Shown here in pieces: positions 36,044 through 44,881 of a stretch of DNA of 45,542 bases. Source of the stretch: an uncultured Lachnospiraceae bacterium (lineage in GTDB: Bacteria; Bacillota; Clostridia; Lachnospirales; Lachnospiraceae). The stretch covers positions 1 to 45,542 of the forward strand of contig CAKRFY010000022.1 in NCBI GenBank assembly GCA_934320895.1, written 5' to 3'. Both the position numbers and the translations under genes were made by a program. Each line of letters begins with the position of its first letter. The stretch's first letter is position 1. The notes below the pieces were generated by a model, which was given only the letters and a program-made list of their open reading frames with translations, did no database searches and had not been told where the DNA came from.

Positions 36044-37396
36044 ATGAATAATAGTACATCAACAGTAGAACACAAAAAGGCATCACTTGATAATATTTAC
36101 AAGTTGGAAGGTACAGTTCCGGTACTTAAGGCTATACCATTTGGACTGCAGCACATTCTTGCTATGTTTGTTGCAAATATTGCGCCTATTCTGATAGTAG
36201 GTGGTGCGAGTGGACTTAGTGATAAAAATATAGCCGCACTTATCCAAAGTGCTATGCTTATTGCAGGAGTAGGAACACTTATTCAGCTTTTTCCTATTTT
36301 TAGGAGAATAGGCTCGGGACTTCCTATAGTTATGGGAATAAGTTTTACATTTGTATCAGTTTTATGTTTTATTGGTGCAAAATATGGGTATGGAACGATA
36401 ATGGGAGCTGTTCTTGTGGGTGGTATTATAGAGGGAACTTTAGGTCTTTTTGCAAAATACTGGCTTAAGATAATATCACCTATAGTGTCGGCGAGCGTTG
36501 TAACAGCGATAGGTTTTTCTCTGCTTTCAGTTGGTGCTACCTCCTTTGGCGGAGGAAGTGGAAGTGAAGACTTTGGATCAGCACAAAACTGGATTCTTGG
36601 TACAATAACACTTTTATGCTGTATATTGTTTCATATTTTTGCAAAGTCACATTACAGACAGCTATCTGTTCTTTTTGGACTTGTTGTAGGATATATTGTT
36701 TCTGTTATAATGGGAGCCGTTGATTTTTCATCATTAAAGGGTATGCAGCTTATAGCAATACCTCATTTAATGCCGTTTAAAATGGAATTCAGATTTGATG
36801 CCATAGTGTCTGTTGTACTGATATTTTTAGTTTCGGCAACAGAAACTATAGGGGATACATCAGCACTTGCATCATCAGGACTTGACAGGTATGCGACTGA
36901 AAAAGAAACATCAGGTTCTATCGCATGTGATGGATTTGTAAGTTCCGTTTCTTCTTTGTTAGGATGTCTTCCTATAACATCTTTTAGTCAAAATGTCGGA
37001 CTTGTGGCAATGACAAAAGTTGTAAATAGATTTACGATTGCAACAGGAGCTGTGATAATGATAATCGCAGGTATATTTCCTGTTTTTGGTGCAGTCCTTT
37101 CAACGCTTCCTGAAGCGGTACTTGGTGGCTGTACTATAATGATGTTTGGAACGATCGTTGTAAGTGGCTTACAGATGATAAGCAAATGTGGGTTTTCACA
37201 GAGAAATATTGTTATTGCTGCACTGTCATTAAGCGTTGGACTTGGATTTACGCAGTGTGAGGATCTATTTAAGATATTTCCACAGATAATACAAACTGTA
37301 TTTGCACAGAATTGTGTAGCAGTAGTTTTTATTGTTGCGATAATATTAAACCTTGTTCTGCCAAAGGATATGGAAGTTGTGATGCCCGGAGAGTAG
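36044..37396 (+). CDS. pbuX: Xanthine permease (NCS2 family)
   Basis: A 450-residue nucleobase/cation symporter of about 14 helices. The beginning PFGLQHILAMFVANIAPILI and the signature region SATETIGDTSALASSG are NCS2 features; linkage to xpt indicates xanthine. ATG 36044 is favoured because the in-frame ATG at 36032 belongs to the ribosome site (TATGGAG), again 12 nt upstream. Confidence 0.92.
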   Translation: MNNSTSTVEHKKASLDNIYKLEGTVPVLKAIPFGLQHILAMFVANIAPILIVGGASGLSDKNIAALIQSAMLIAGVGTLIQLFPIFRRIGSGLPIVMGISFTFVSVLCFIGAKYGYGTIMGAVLVGGIIEGTLGLFAKYWLKIISPIVSASVVTAIGFSLLSVGATSFGGGSGSEDFGSAQNWILGTITLLCCILFHIFAKSHYRQLSVLFGLVVGYIVSVIMGAVDFSSLKGMQLIAIPHLMPFKMEFRFDAIVSVVLIFLVSATETIGDTSALASSGLDRYATEKETSGSIACDGFVSSVSSLLGCLPITSFSQNVGLVAMTKVVNRFTIATGAVIMIIAGIFPVFGAVLSTLPEAVLGGCTIMMFGTIVVSGLQMISKCGFSQRNIVIAALSLSVGLGFTQCEDLFKIFPQIIQTVFAQNCVAVVFIVAIILNLVLPKDMEVVMPGE

Positions 37397-37487
37397 ATAT
37401 GATGTAATAATATAAAGAAGTATCATGAATTGTAAAAAATCACGTAAAGGGTAAAAAGGGAAAAGAAATGAGGGTGAAGGAAAAATC

Positions 37488-38318
37488 ATGGAAAAACAGG
37501 TTGCAGTATTGATAGATGGAGACAATATTTCGGCAAAGTACGCTGAGAGTATAAAACAGGAGGCGTTACAGTACGGAAATATAAAGGTATTTCGTTTGTA
37601 TGGTTCAGTAAATTCTCCAAATACAAAAAGATGGTATCCGGTTATGCCAAGACAGGGAATCATGCCTGTGTTACAGATTTCATATGCCAGCGGAAAGAGT
37701 ATAGCAGATCAGGCACTTACAATAGATGCAATGGATCTGCTTCACTCAGATAGTATTGACATATTTTGTATAGCTTCAAGTGACAGTGATTTTACAAAGC
37801 TTGTTTACAGGCTTAAGGAGTCAGGGAAGATAGTTATCGGCATGGGTGAATCTAAAACTAAAGAGGCTCTTGCCAAGGCATGTGATGAATTTAAGATATT
37901 GAATCTTATTTATCAGACAGAAGATGAAATTTTAAAATCGGATGAAAACGATATTGAGGATTTAAAAGAGCATAAAAAGTATGAAGATGAAATATCAGAG
38001 AACAGGCTTTATGATGGCGAGATCATGGATGATGAAGATGAAGAAGAAATTGAGGAGGTGGAGATAAGCATTCCTGAACTATCGGAGATTTCTTCTTATA
38101 TAGCTTCTTATATAGAGACTATGGACAGTGAAAGAGTAAACCTTGCAACTCTTGGTAATGTCCTTAAAAAAAGGTTTTCAGGTTTTGATGCCAGAAATTA
38201 TAAGTTTAGTAATATGACACAGATGATGAAAAAGATTGGCGGCTTTAAAGTTGAGTCAGAAAATGCACCAGATGGGATACATAAGATTATATATATAAGT
38301 CTTGCAGAAAAACATTAA
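37488..38318 (+). CDS. NYN-domain protein with C-terminal OST-HTH/LOTUS domain
   Basis: A 276-residue cytoplasmic protein. The NYN (PIN-like, LabA/DUF88) domain (about 1-140) has the acidic residues expected for a metal-dependent RNase: VLIDGDNIS, the Asp in DQALTIDAMDLL, and ASSDSDFTKLV. An acidic linker (about 150-200) leads to an OST-HTH/LOTUS domain (about 200-275), a probable RNA-binding module. Targets are unknown. Start after AGAAATGAGG and a closer GAAGGA. Confidence 0.88.
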   Translation: MEKQVAVLIDGDNISAKYAESIKQEALQYGNIKVFRLYGSVNSPNTKRWYPVMPRQGIMPVLQISYASGKSIADQALTIDAMDLLHSDSIDIFCIASSDSDFTKLVYRLKESGKIVIGMGESKTKEALAKACDEFKILNLIYQTEDEILKSDENDIEDLKEHKKYEDEISENRLYDGEIMDDEDEEEIEEVEISIPELSEISSYIASYIETMDSERVNLATLGNVLKKRFSGFDARNYKFSNMTQMMKKIGGFKVESENAPDGIHKIIYISLAEKH

Positions 38319-38732
38319 TTGTCTGTCACACTGTAGGTGTGAATTGTAACGCTTTGGATAGTATAATGAGTGGAAATATACATATAGGAGATTAACTAAA
38401 CTTGGTAGTAAGAACTTCATAGGCTTATCTGTGTGAGTAGTCAGTATGTTAAATCATATGGAAAAAAGATGAATTTGCAAATTTAACAGAAAAAAATCCG
38501 GCAGTAATATCTTATGCCGGATTTTTTCTGCGTTTCTGTAAAATAAAAAGTATATTAGTGAAACGCTGTGAATTTTTTGGAATGAAAATCGATTATATTA
38601 AGTATATGATATATGTAAAAAGTATATATTATATAACGAATATGTATATCACATATGGTTAAAAAGGGTTGAAACTAAAAAAATGTAGTGATAAAATGCC
38701 TTTTTGAAAATAATCAACAGGAGGAAAATATT
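38319..38732. other. 414-bp gene-free region with a possible short transcript
   Basis: It holds a small hairpin (CACAC/GTGTG near 38329), an isolated TATAAT (38362-38367) with a poor -35, and then about 120 nt without an ORF. An inverted repeat TGTTAAAT (38448) / ATTTAACA (38481) and a strong terminator follow. The remaining 200 bp before cfa are extremely AT-rich. A small RNA from about 38374 to 38527 is possible but unproven. Confidence 0.4.
38491..38527 (+). terminator. Strong intrinsic terminator
   Basis: A perfect 13-bp stem (38491-38503 with 38515-38527), 11-nt loop, T6 tail within the stem's 3' arm. Confidence 0.92.
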
Positions 38733-39899
38733 ATGAAGCTTGTAGAAAATGAATTTATTAAATTTATGGAGAAGTTTGATGAAAATCCTTTTAGGATTAT
38801 TTTAGATGATGGAGAGCACTTAATTGGAGATGGAGAACCGGAGTTTACCGTAAAGATTAATAAAGTACCAAAGATGGCGGATTTACTTACAAGTACATCA
38901 ATTACTTTGGGAGAGGCATATATGAATGGCGATATAGAGATAGAAGGCGATTTATATACGGCTCTTAATATGTTTTTAGGGCAGATGGGAAAGTTTTCTA
39001 CAGATACAAAGAAATTAAAAAATATCATATTTACATCAAGATCAAAGGCAAATCAGAAGAAGGAAGTTTCATCACATTACGATATAGGTAATGATTTTTA
39101 TAAAATGTGGCTTGATGAAACTATGAGTTACTCATGTGGATATTTTAAAAATGATGATGATACATTATATCAGGCCCAGTGTAACAAGGTGGACCGTATA
39201 TTGGAAAAGCTTGATTTGTCGGAGGATATGACTTTATGTGATATTGGATGCGGTTGGGGATTTCTTCTTATAGAAGCTGCAAAAAAATATAGAGTAAAAG
39301 GAGTCGGTATCACGCTTAGCAAAGAACAGAAAGCAAAATTTGAACAGCGTATCAAAGATGAAAATCTTTCTGACCGACTTGAGGTAAAATTACTCGATTA
39401 CAGAGATCTGCCTAAGCAGCATATGGAATTTGACAGAGTTGTCAGTGTCGGCATGATAGAGCATGTAGGAAGAGGAAATTATGAGGAATTTATGGAGTGT
39501 GTTAAGAGTGTTTTAAAGCCGGGTGGAGTTTTTGTACTTCACTTTATAAGCGCACTGAAGGAGTACCCAGGTGATGCATGGGTCAAAAAATATATATTCC
39601 CGGGTGGAGTTATACCAAGTCTCAGAGAGATTATACAAATAGCTGGAGAACAAAGATTTTATACTATAGATGTTGAAAGTCTCAGACGACACTACAACAA
39701 GACACTTCTTTGCTGGAATGAGAATTTCCAGAAGCATAGAGCTGAGGTTGTTCAGATGTTTGATGAGAAATTTGCAAGAATGTGGGAACTTTATCTTTGT
39801 GCTTGTGCCGCAACCTTTATGAATGGTATAATAGATTTACATCAGATTATATTTACAAATGATGTAAATAATGAATTGCCAATGACAAGGTGGTATTGA
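38733..39899 (+). CDS. cfa: Cyclopropane-fatty-acyl-phospholipid synthase
   Basis: A 388-residue SAM-dependent methyltransferase that adds a methylene bridge to unsaturated phospholipid acyl chains. An N-terminal lipid-binding region is followed by SSHYDIGNDFYKMWLDETMS, the SAM motif LCDIGCGWGFLLIEAAKKY, and the EHVGRGNYEEF segment. Start ATG 38733 follows ACAGGAGG; the GTG at 38688 lies too far upstream of that site. It is followed after 37 bp by the RelA/SpoT-like gene. Confidence 0.93.
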   Translation: MKLVENEFIKFMEKFDENPFRIILDDGEHLIGDGEPEFTVKINKVPKMADLLTSTSITLGEAYMNGDIEIEGDLYTALNMFLGQMGKFSTDTKKLKNIIFTSRSKANQKKEVSSHYDIGNDFYKMWLDETMSYSCGYFKNDDDTLYQAQCNKVDRILEKLDLSEDMTLCDIGCGWGFLLIEAAKKYRVKGVGITLSKEQKAKFEQRIKDENLSDRLEVKLLDYRDLPKQHMEFDRVVSVGMIEHVGRGNYEEFMECVKSVLKPGGVFVLHFISALKEYPGDAWVKKYIFPGGVIPSLREIIQIAGEQRFYTIDVESLRRHYNKTLLCWNENFQKHRAEVVQMFDEKFARMWELYLCACAATFMNGIIDLHQIIFTNDVNNELPMTRWY

Positions 39900-39936
39900 T
39901 CTACTTACTTTATTTACAGGCGGAAAGCAGGATAAA

Positions 39937-40926
39937 ATGATTACATTAAACGATTATCTTTATTCAGGAGATACGGTTTTCAGGATAATACAGAAATATA
40001 TTGAAGATCTCAGGAAAGAAGCAAAGGTGAGTCGCAATGAAGTGGATATTATGCATTGCAATTTTCTCATACAGATTCTTGAACTCCTTGAACACAACGA
40101 ATTTTTGACAGCGCAGTCACAGAAAATAAGAGATTTTTATATGTATATGGCAAGAGAATATCCATATCTTGCTTTTACATTTAAGGGGCGTATCAAGTCA
40201 CTTATTCGTGCAGAAGAAAAATTTAATGGATATATCGTTGAGTATATTTATGATTATTATATGAAGAACAAAAAATTTCCGCCTGTTTCAGAACTTAAGA
40301 ACAGACTTAGCTGTTTCAGGGATATAATAGCCTACAGGATTGTTATTTCCATGCCAAAATGTCATCTGAAAGATGGAGAGGACAGGGAAAAGCAGGAGAT
40401 AGAGATACTTTATGAGATAGCAAATGTACTTCTCGGATTTCTAGAAGAACGAGGTTTTACAGCTGAACCAGCAAGAGGTGTTTCAGAAAGCAGTTCCAAA
40501 CTTCTTGCTGACGAAGTACGACCATATTACAGAGATTATATATCAGACGGGGAGAGCAGGGAGTATCAGTCACTTCACATAACATTTTATGACAATATCG
40601 CGAGATGTTTTATGGAAGTTCAGCTCAGGACAAAGACTATGGATGACAATGCAGAGATAGGGCCTGCAAATCACCTTGGTTATGAGAAAAAGCAGGAGCA
40701 TGACAGAGCGAGAAGAGATATGATTCCGGAAGGTGAATGTATTTATTTTGATGAGGCCTACGAAAGAGGGATGAAACTTCAGAAACTTGAGCTTTCAAAA
40801 CTAGATGTAAACATGTTTTCAGCGGTAAATAATAGTCTTATAAATGATGGATGTGGACTTTATCGTGGCAGACAGATTCTTCCATATGAGCATTTGTCGA
40901 GATTTCAGAATGATATCAGAAGCTGA
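39937..40926 (+). CDS. RelA/SpoT-domain protein (atypical alarmone synthetase-like)
   Basis: A 329-residue soluble protein. The RelA_SpoT synthetase fold spans about 65-265: FTFKGRIKSLIRAEEKF, FRDIIAYRIVIS, YQSLHITFYD, EVQLRTKTMDDNAEIGPANH. No HD hydrolase, TGS or ACT domain, so it is not a long RelA/Spo homologue, yet it is longer than typical small synthetases. The usual D-x-x-G-x-R motif reads DIIAYR (Ala for Gly), so activity is uncertain; it may make (p)ppGpp or a related nucleotide. It shares a unit with cfa, hinting at a membrane-stress or stationary-phase role. Confidence 0.75.
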   Translation: MITLNDYLYSGDTVFRIIQKYIEDLRKEAKVSRNEVDIMHCNFLIQILELLEHNEFLTAQSQKIRDFYMYMAREYPYLAFTFKGRIKSLIRAEEKFNGYIVEYIYDYYMKNKKFPPVSELKNRLSCFRDIIAYRIVISMPKCHLKDGEDREKQEIEILYEIANVLLGFLEERGFTAEPARGVSESSSKLLADEVRPYYRDYISDGESREYQSLHITFYDNIARCFMEVQLRTKTMDDNAEIGPANHLGYEKKQEHDRARRDMIPEGECIYFDEAYERGMKLQKLELSKLDVNMFSAVNNSLINDGCGLYRGRQILPYEHLSRFQNDIRS

Positions 40927-40961
40927 GAGTGGTGTAGTATACAAAGAAGAATTTAGTGTAT

Positions 40962-41001
40962 AAAAATGGCAATATATCTCAAAGGATATGTTGCCATTTT
41001 T
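40962..41001. terminator. Bidirectional terminator (RelA-like gene / bioB)
   Basis: A 17-nt stem with one wobble (40962-40978 with 40985-41001), A-run before and T-run after, between converging genes. Confidence 0.9.
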
Positions 41002-41019
41002 ATATAAAATTAAGATATT

Positions 41020-41994
41020 TTATTTTAAATATTCGGGCGTAATATCTCTGCCAAGCCCTGAAAGCAGTTTTTTGTCACTCTCAATTGTAGAACCCGATGT
41101 TGTAAGCATATTTCCTGTGATAGTTGCACTTGCTCCGCCTGAAAATGCAGCCTCACCATCATTTGTGATAAGGGCACGGCCGGCAGCAAGGCGGACATTT
41201 GCCTCAGGATTTATATATCTGAAAAATGCGATGGTTCTTAAAATATCTTCCTCATAGAGCTGCTCCAGGTTTTCAAGAGGGGTACCAGGAATTGGCATAA
41301 GTGCATTGATAGGTATTGACATGATACCAAGTTCGGCAAGTGAAACTGCCATGTCAAGTCTGTCTTCCCATGTCTCGCCCATTCCGATTATACCTCCGGA
41401 ACAGACACAGAAACCTTCTTCCTGAGCCAGCTTGATAGTTGCAATTTTTTCATCGTATGTATGTGTAGTGCATATATTAGGAAAATTTCTTCTTGAAGTT
41501 TCTATATTATCATGGTAGCTTGTAACACCTGCTTCATGGAGTTGGTGAAACTGTTCTTTTGTGAGAAAACCAAGAGAAGCACACAGGTCAAGCTTACATT
41601 CTCTGTGCATTGTTTCATATGCATCTATTGCTTTTTCAAAATCTTCACCTGAAAGACTTCTTCCGGCAGTAACGATAGCAAAACGGTCAACGCCTTCTTT
41701 TTCAGTTGCAAGTGCTTCTGCAAGGATTTTTTCCTTTGGAAGAAAATCATATATTTCACAGTTTGTATGATTATGAGCAGACTGGGCACAGTATTTGCAA
41801 TCCTCGCCGCATCTGCCACTTCGTCCATTGATTATCGTACAAAGATCAACTTTATCACCACAGAAGTATTCACGAATTTTGTCAGCACCTTCTAAGAGTT
41901 CATCAAGTTCGCAGTCAATAAAGAATGACAGATCATCCTCTCTGGTTAATCTTTTTCCATTTATGATATCCTCAGCAAGTTTTTTTAAGTTCAT
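41020..41994 (-). CDS. bioB: Biotin synthase
   Basis: A 324-residue radical-SAM enzyme that inserts sulfur into dethiobiotin. The [4Fe-4S] cysteines are Cys62, Cys66 and Cys69 (GRCGEDCKYCAQS). Later motifs CSGGIIGMGE, NALMPIPGTP and RLAAGRA are typical. No other biotin gene is in the window. ATG 41994 follows AGAGG. It is transcribed from its own promoter at 42206-42234 through an unusual leader of about 200 nt. Confidence 0.93.
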   Translation of the reverse strand: MNLKKLAEDIINGKRLTREDDLSFFIDCELDELLEGADKIREYFCGDKVDLCTIINGRSGRCGEDCKYCAQSAHNHTNCEIYDFLPKEKILAEALATEKEGVDRFAIVTAGRSLSGEDFEKAIDAYETMHRECKLDLCASLGFLTKEQFHQLHEAGVTSYHDNIETSRRNFPNICTTHTYDEKIATIKLAQEEGFCVCSGGIIGMGETWEDRLDMAVSLAELGIMSIPINALMPIPGTPLENLEQLYEEDILRTIAFFRYINPEANVRLAAGRALITNDGEAAFSGGASATITGNMLTTSGSTIESDKKLLSGLGRDITPEYLK

Positions 41995-42200
41995 TATAGT
42001 CCTCTTTTCTCTGTTATTAGCAGCATATCAGAATGGGTCCACCCTAACTTATTGCTCTACGCAATAGAAGTGGGGGGACTTCACTGGTAGTGTTAAAATA
42101 CTGCTTATTTTATGTAATAAATTAGAGCAAACTGTAGAGAAAGTCTGCTCTTTTGTGGGTTAGAGTACTGCTCGAAAAGTAATATACCAAAGCAGTAACA
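41995..42200 (-). promoter_or_regulatory. Long structured leader of bioB
   Basis: About 205 nt between the promoter and bioB. The main structure is a long hairpin at 42037-42079 (GTCCACCC with GGGGGGAC, then ACTT/AAGT and ATTGC/GCAAT, loop TCTAC). A second hairpin AGAGCA/TGCTCT lies at about 42124-42152. I see no BirA operator or known riboswitch. The first hairpin, ending in GACTTCAC on the plus strand, resembles an IS200/IS605 end and may be a relic. Confidence 0.45.
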
Positions 42201-42205
42201 GTGTT

Positions 42206-42234
42206 ATTATATATGGATAAAAAGAAAATGTCAA
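42206..42234 (-). promoter_or_regulatory. bioB promoter
   Basis: On the minus strand TTGACA (42229-42234), 17 bp, TATAAT (42206-42211): perfect consensus. The -35 lies in the 3' arm of the terminator of the upstream MATE gene. Confidence 0.8.
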
Positions 42235-42257
42235 CCCTTAAAGCCAAAAGGTTGACA
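42218..42257 (-). terminator. Terminator of MATE copy 2
   Basis: On the minus strand TGTCAACC pairs with GGTTGACA (arms 42250-42257 and 42229-42236), followed by TTTTCTTTTT. Confidence 0.75.
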
Positions 42258-42274
42258 ATGTATTCTGATTATTA

Positions 42275-43615
42275 TTATTTAGCAAGATTTTTTTCAATCT
42301 TTTTAAGACATATTAAACATGTTGGTACGATATAAAGGCAGGCAAATATCCATGCTGTCTGGTCTGCAAAACATATTGCATTAAATTTAAAAATTGGTAC
42401 AAGGAACACACTTACAACTATTCTTGCAACCATTTCAACAGCACCGGAAAATACAGCTCTTCCTGCATATCCAAGTCCTTGTGTACTCATTCGGCACACA
42501 TTGAGAATTCCTAGTGCCCAGAAAAAATATCCGAGACAGGCAAGATATTTACCTGATGCATCGAGTACAGCTGTAGCATTTGCTTTTATAAATAAAAGTG
42601 ATAAAGTTCTTCCAAACAGGATAAGTATAAGTCCTGAAATAAGTCCATAGCAAACACCCATTGTAACTCCTTTTTTTAGACCCTCATTAATTCGTTTCAG
42701 GTTGCCTGCACCAAAGTTCTGACTGCAGAATGTGGATGCTGCTGTTGCGATTGCATCGAAAGGACACATAAGAAATTGTTTGATACGCATACCAGCCGTA
42801 AATCCGGATATGTATATACTTCCAAGTCCATTGTTTGCAGACTGCATAACCATACTTCCTATTGCAGTGATAGAATATTGAAGTCCCATTGGAACGCCCA
42901 TTATTATCATCTGCTTTGTCATATCGGATTGTATGTGACAGTGTTCTTTTGATATACATAATACGGGGAATTTTTTTATTATATATATCAGACATAAAAG
43001 TCCGCTGACACCCTGAGACATGATGGTTGCGAGTGCTGCACCTGATACACCGAGTTTGAAAGCGATAATAAATGTCAGGTCGAGTATTATATTTAAAATA
43101 CTTGAAAAGACGAGAAAGAGAAATGGTGTTTTACTATCGCCGACGGCTCGCAGCAGTCCTGATAAAAGATTGTATAAAATTGTAAAAGGTATACCCAAAA
43201 ATATAATGAAAAGGTATGAGTATGCGTCATCAAAAATATTTTCAGGAGTAGAAAGAATATGCAGTATATTGGGACAGAGAATAGCACAAGCTGTTGTTAT
43301 AACTGCTGCAAACAATATAGAAAGTGCCCCGGCATGAAAAATAGCTTCTTTCATTTTCTGTATGTTTTTTGCACCGAAATGTTGTGAAACGGGGATTGCA
43401 AAACCGCAGCAGATTCCCATACAAAATCCTAGCACAAGGAACTGTACACTCGATGAAGCGCCGACACTTGCAAGCTTTTCCTCGCCGAGATACTGACCGA
43501 CAATGGCGGTATCTATCATATTGTAAGTCTGCTGGAAAAGGTTTCCAAGAAGCAGTGGTATCGCAAAACTAAAAAGATGTTTCCATATATTTCCATCTGT
43601 CATATCTTTTGTCAT
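42275..43615 (-). CDS. MATE-family multidrug efflux transporter (copy 2)
   Basis: A 446-residue twelve-helix efflux protein. WKHLFSFAIPLLLGNLFQQT then YNMIDTAIVGQYLGEEKL at the start and MGVPMGLQYSITAIGSMVMQ in the middle mark the family. It is clearly paralogous to copy 1 at 32308-33657, sharing for example MGLQYSITAIGS. The start follows TGCACAGAAATGAGGTTTA, nearly the same leader as pncB, including a small GTGC/GCAC hairpin just upstream. Confidence 0.92.
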   Translation of the reverse strand: MTKDMTDGNIWKHLFSFAIPLLLGNLFQQTYNMIDTAIVGQYLGEEKLASVGASSSVQFLVLGFCMGICCGFAIPVSQHFGAKNIQKMKEAIFHAGALSILFAAVITTACAILCPNILHILSTPENIFDDAYSYLFIIFLGIPFTILYNLLSGLLRAVGDSKTPFLFLVFSSILNIILDLTFIIAFKLGVSGAALATIMSQGVSGLLCLIYIIKKFPVLCISKEHCHIQSDMTKQMIIMGVPMGLQYSITAIGSMVMQSANNGLGSIYISGFTAGMRIKQFLMCPFDAIATAASTFCSQNFGAGNLKRINEGLKKGVTMGVCYGLISGLILILFGRTLSLLFIKANATAVLDASGKYLACLGYFFWALGILNVCRMSTQGLGYAGRAVFSGAVEMVARIVVSVFLVPIFKFNAICFADQTAWIFACLYIVPTCLICLKKIEKNLAK

Positions 43616-43685
43616 AATATATAAACCTCATTTCTGTGCATTTCGCACTAAATTTAAAAAGCAATTTAACACTATTCTAAAGAAC

Positions 43686-43859
43686 TTATATATCGGGTGT
43701 TCTTAAAAGCATTGCTTTGTATTCATATTTTACGGATTTTTTGTAACTTTTCATATCCATTTTTGGATATATTATTGCAAGTCTGGCTAATGCAGGTTTA
43801 AAACATAATAATTCTACGGCTTTTGCATATATTCCATATTTTAACATATTATCATACAT
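43686..43859 (-). CDS. Small hypothetical protein (57 aa)
   Basis: A short ORF starting MYDNMLKYGIYAKAVELLCF and ending YKAMLLRTPDI. It has a good AAAGGA site five bases before the ATG and a balanced, helical, slightly basic composition (KMDMKSYKKSVKYEYK). No family recognised. It may also be the remnant of a larger gene. Confidence 0.45.
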   Translation of the reverse strand: MYDNMLKYGIYAKAVELLCFKPALARLAIIYPKMDMKSYKKSVKYEYKAMLLRTPDI

Positions 43860-43951
43860 CCTTTAATCATTGATTTTGCATTATCACAAATGTTATTTTT
43901 GGTTTAGGATTATTAAATTATCTTGTTTGGAACACCTTTTTACGCTATTGG

Positions 43952-44374
43952 TTAAAATTGCCATGCCATTAAATAATCTTTTTCACCGGTTGCCTCATCA
44001 AAACCGCTGCACTGGGTTTCGAAACCCTCTCTTTGATAAAAAGATATTGCCCGTGTATTTTTCTGATACACATTTAGAAGCAATTCCTTTCTTTTATTTT
44101 TTACATAATTTATCAGAATTTTACCTATGCCTTGCGATTGCATTTCATCAGAAACAAAAATGCCCTCAATATATTCGTCTTGCAACCCTATGAAACCATG
44201 TATTTTTTGATTGTTCTCATATATATAAACTTCTGCCTGTAACAGCATTTCTTTCACTAATTCAAAATTACCTTTCCAGTATTTGGCAGGAATAAAATAA
44301 TGTGCTTTTAAATTGGTATCTAACCATATGTCAGCAACTCTATTTATATCTGTTTTTTGTAATTTTCTAACCAT
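43952..44374 (-). CDS. GNAT-family N-acetyltransferase
   Basis: A 140-residue acetyl-CoA-dependent acetyltransferase. The acetyl-CoA loop is VSDEMQSQGIGKILINYVK, followed by LLNVYQKNTRAISFYQREGF, the usual motif B. Resembles YjaB/RimI-like members. The substrate is unknown. The ATG follows AAAGGAC. Confidence 0.85.
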   Translation of the reverse strand: MVRKLQKTDINRVADIWLDTNLKAHYFIPAKYWKGNFELVKEMLLQAEVYIYENNQKIHGFIGLQDEYIEGIFVSDEMQSQGIGKILINYVKNKRKELLLNVYQKNTRAISFYQREGFETQCSGFDEATGEKDYLMAWQF

Positions 44375-44427
44375 AATAATCGTCCTTTGAAAAATTCTGT
44401 TTTTTATTTAACAAAACTGGAATTTGT

Positions 44428-44760
44428 TTAGTAATGTTCAATGCAGAAATCGACCCATTCTTGTCCAATAGTTATGGGATAATTTAATGTATAAAATTCA
44501 ATTTCTTCTGCTCCAAAATCCATAATACTACAATTAAAATCTTTGGCTTTATTATATAGAACAACTTCTTTTTTTAGCCACAATTTCTGTATTTGCAAAT
44601 AATCTTCGTATTTGTTTTTATCTAACTGACGCCGCTTCACTTCGTCAATAATATCCGTATTGATTTCATAACTAATATTCACGTATGGAGCATTTTCTTG
44701 TAAATATCGTACCGCTGTTGTTTTTCCTACAGCCATGCAACCTTGTAATGAAAGTATCAT
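44428..44760 (-). pseudogene. P-loop kinase-like protein, probably internally deleted
   Basis: A 110-codon ORF with Walker A (LQGCMAVGKTTAVRYL) and a later IMDFGAEEIEFYTLNYP. Nucleotide-kinase-like relatives are usually about 180-200 residues. Here the frame jumps from NYPITIGQ to EWVDFCIEHY, which reads like a natural C-terminus, so a large in-frame deletion is likely. It may still be translated (GGAG site before the ATG). Confidence 0.55.
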
Positions 44761-44881
44761 ATGTATTTCTCCACAAATTTTGATTTATCTATATACTATC
44801 ATGTGTTATTATCTATTACAAGAAGTCGTGAAATTTCTGAAGATATTTAGTGTTAAATTGTGTTGCTCATACTTTTATGCT

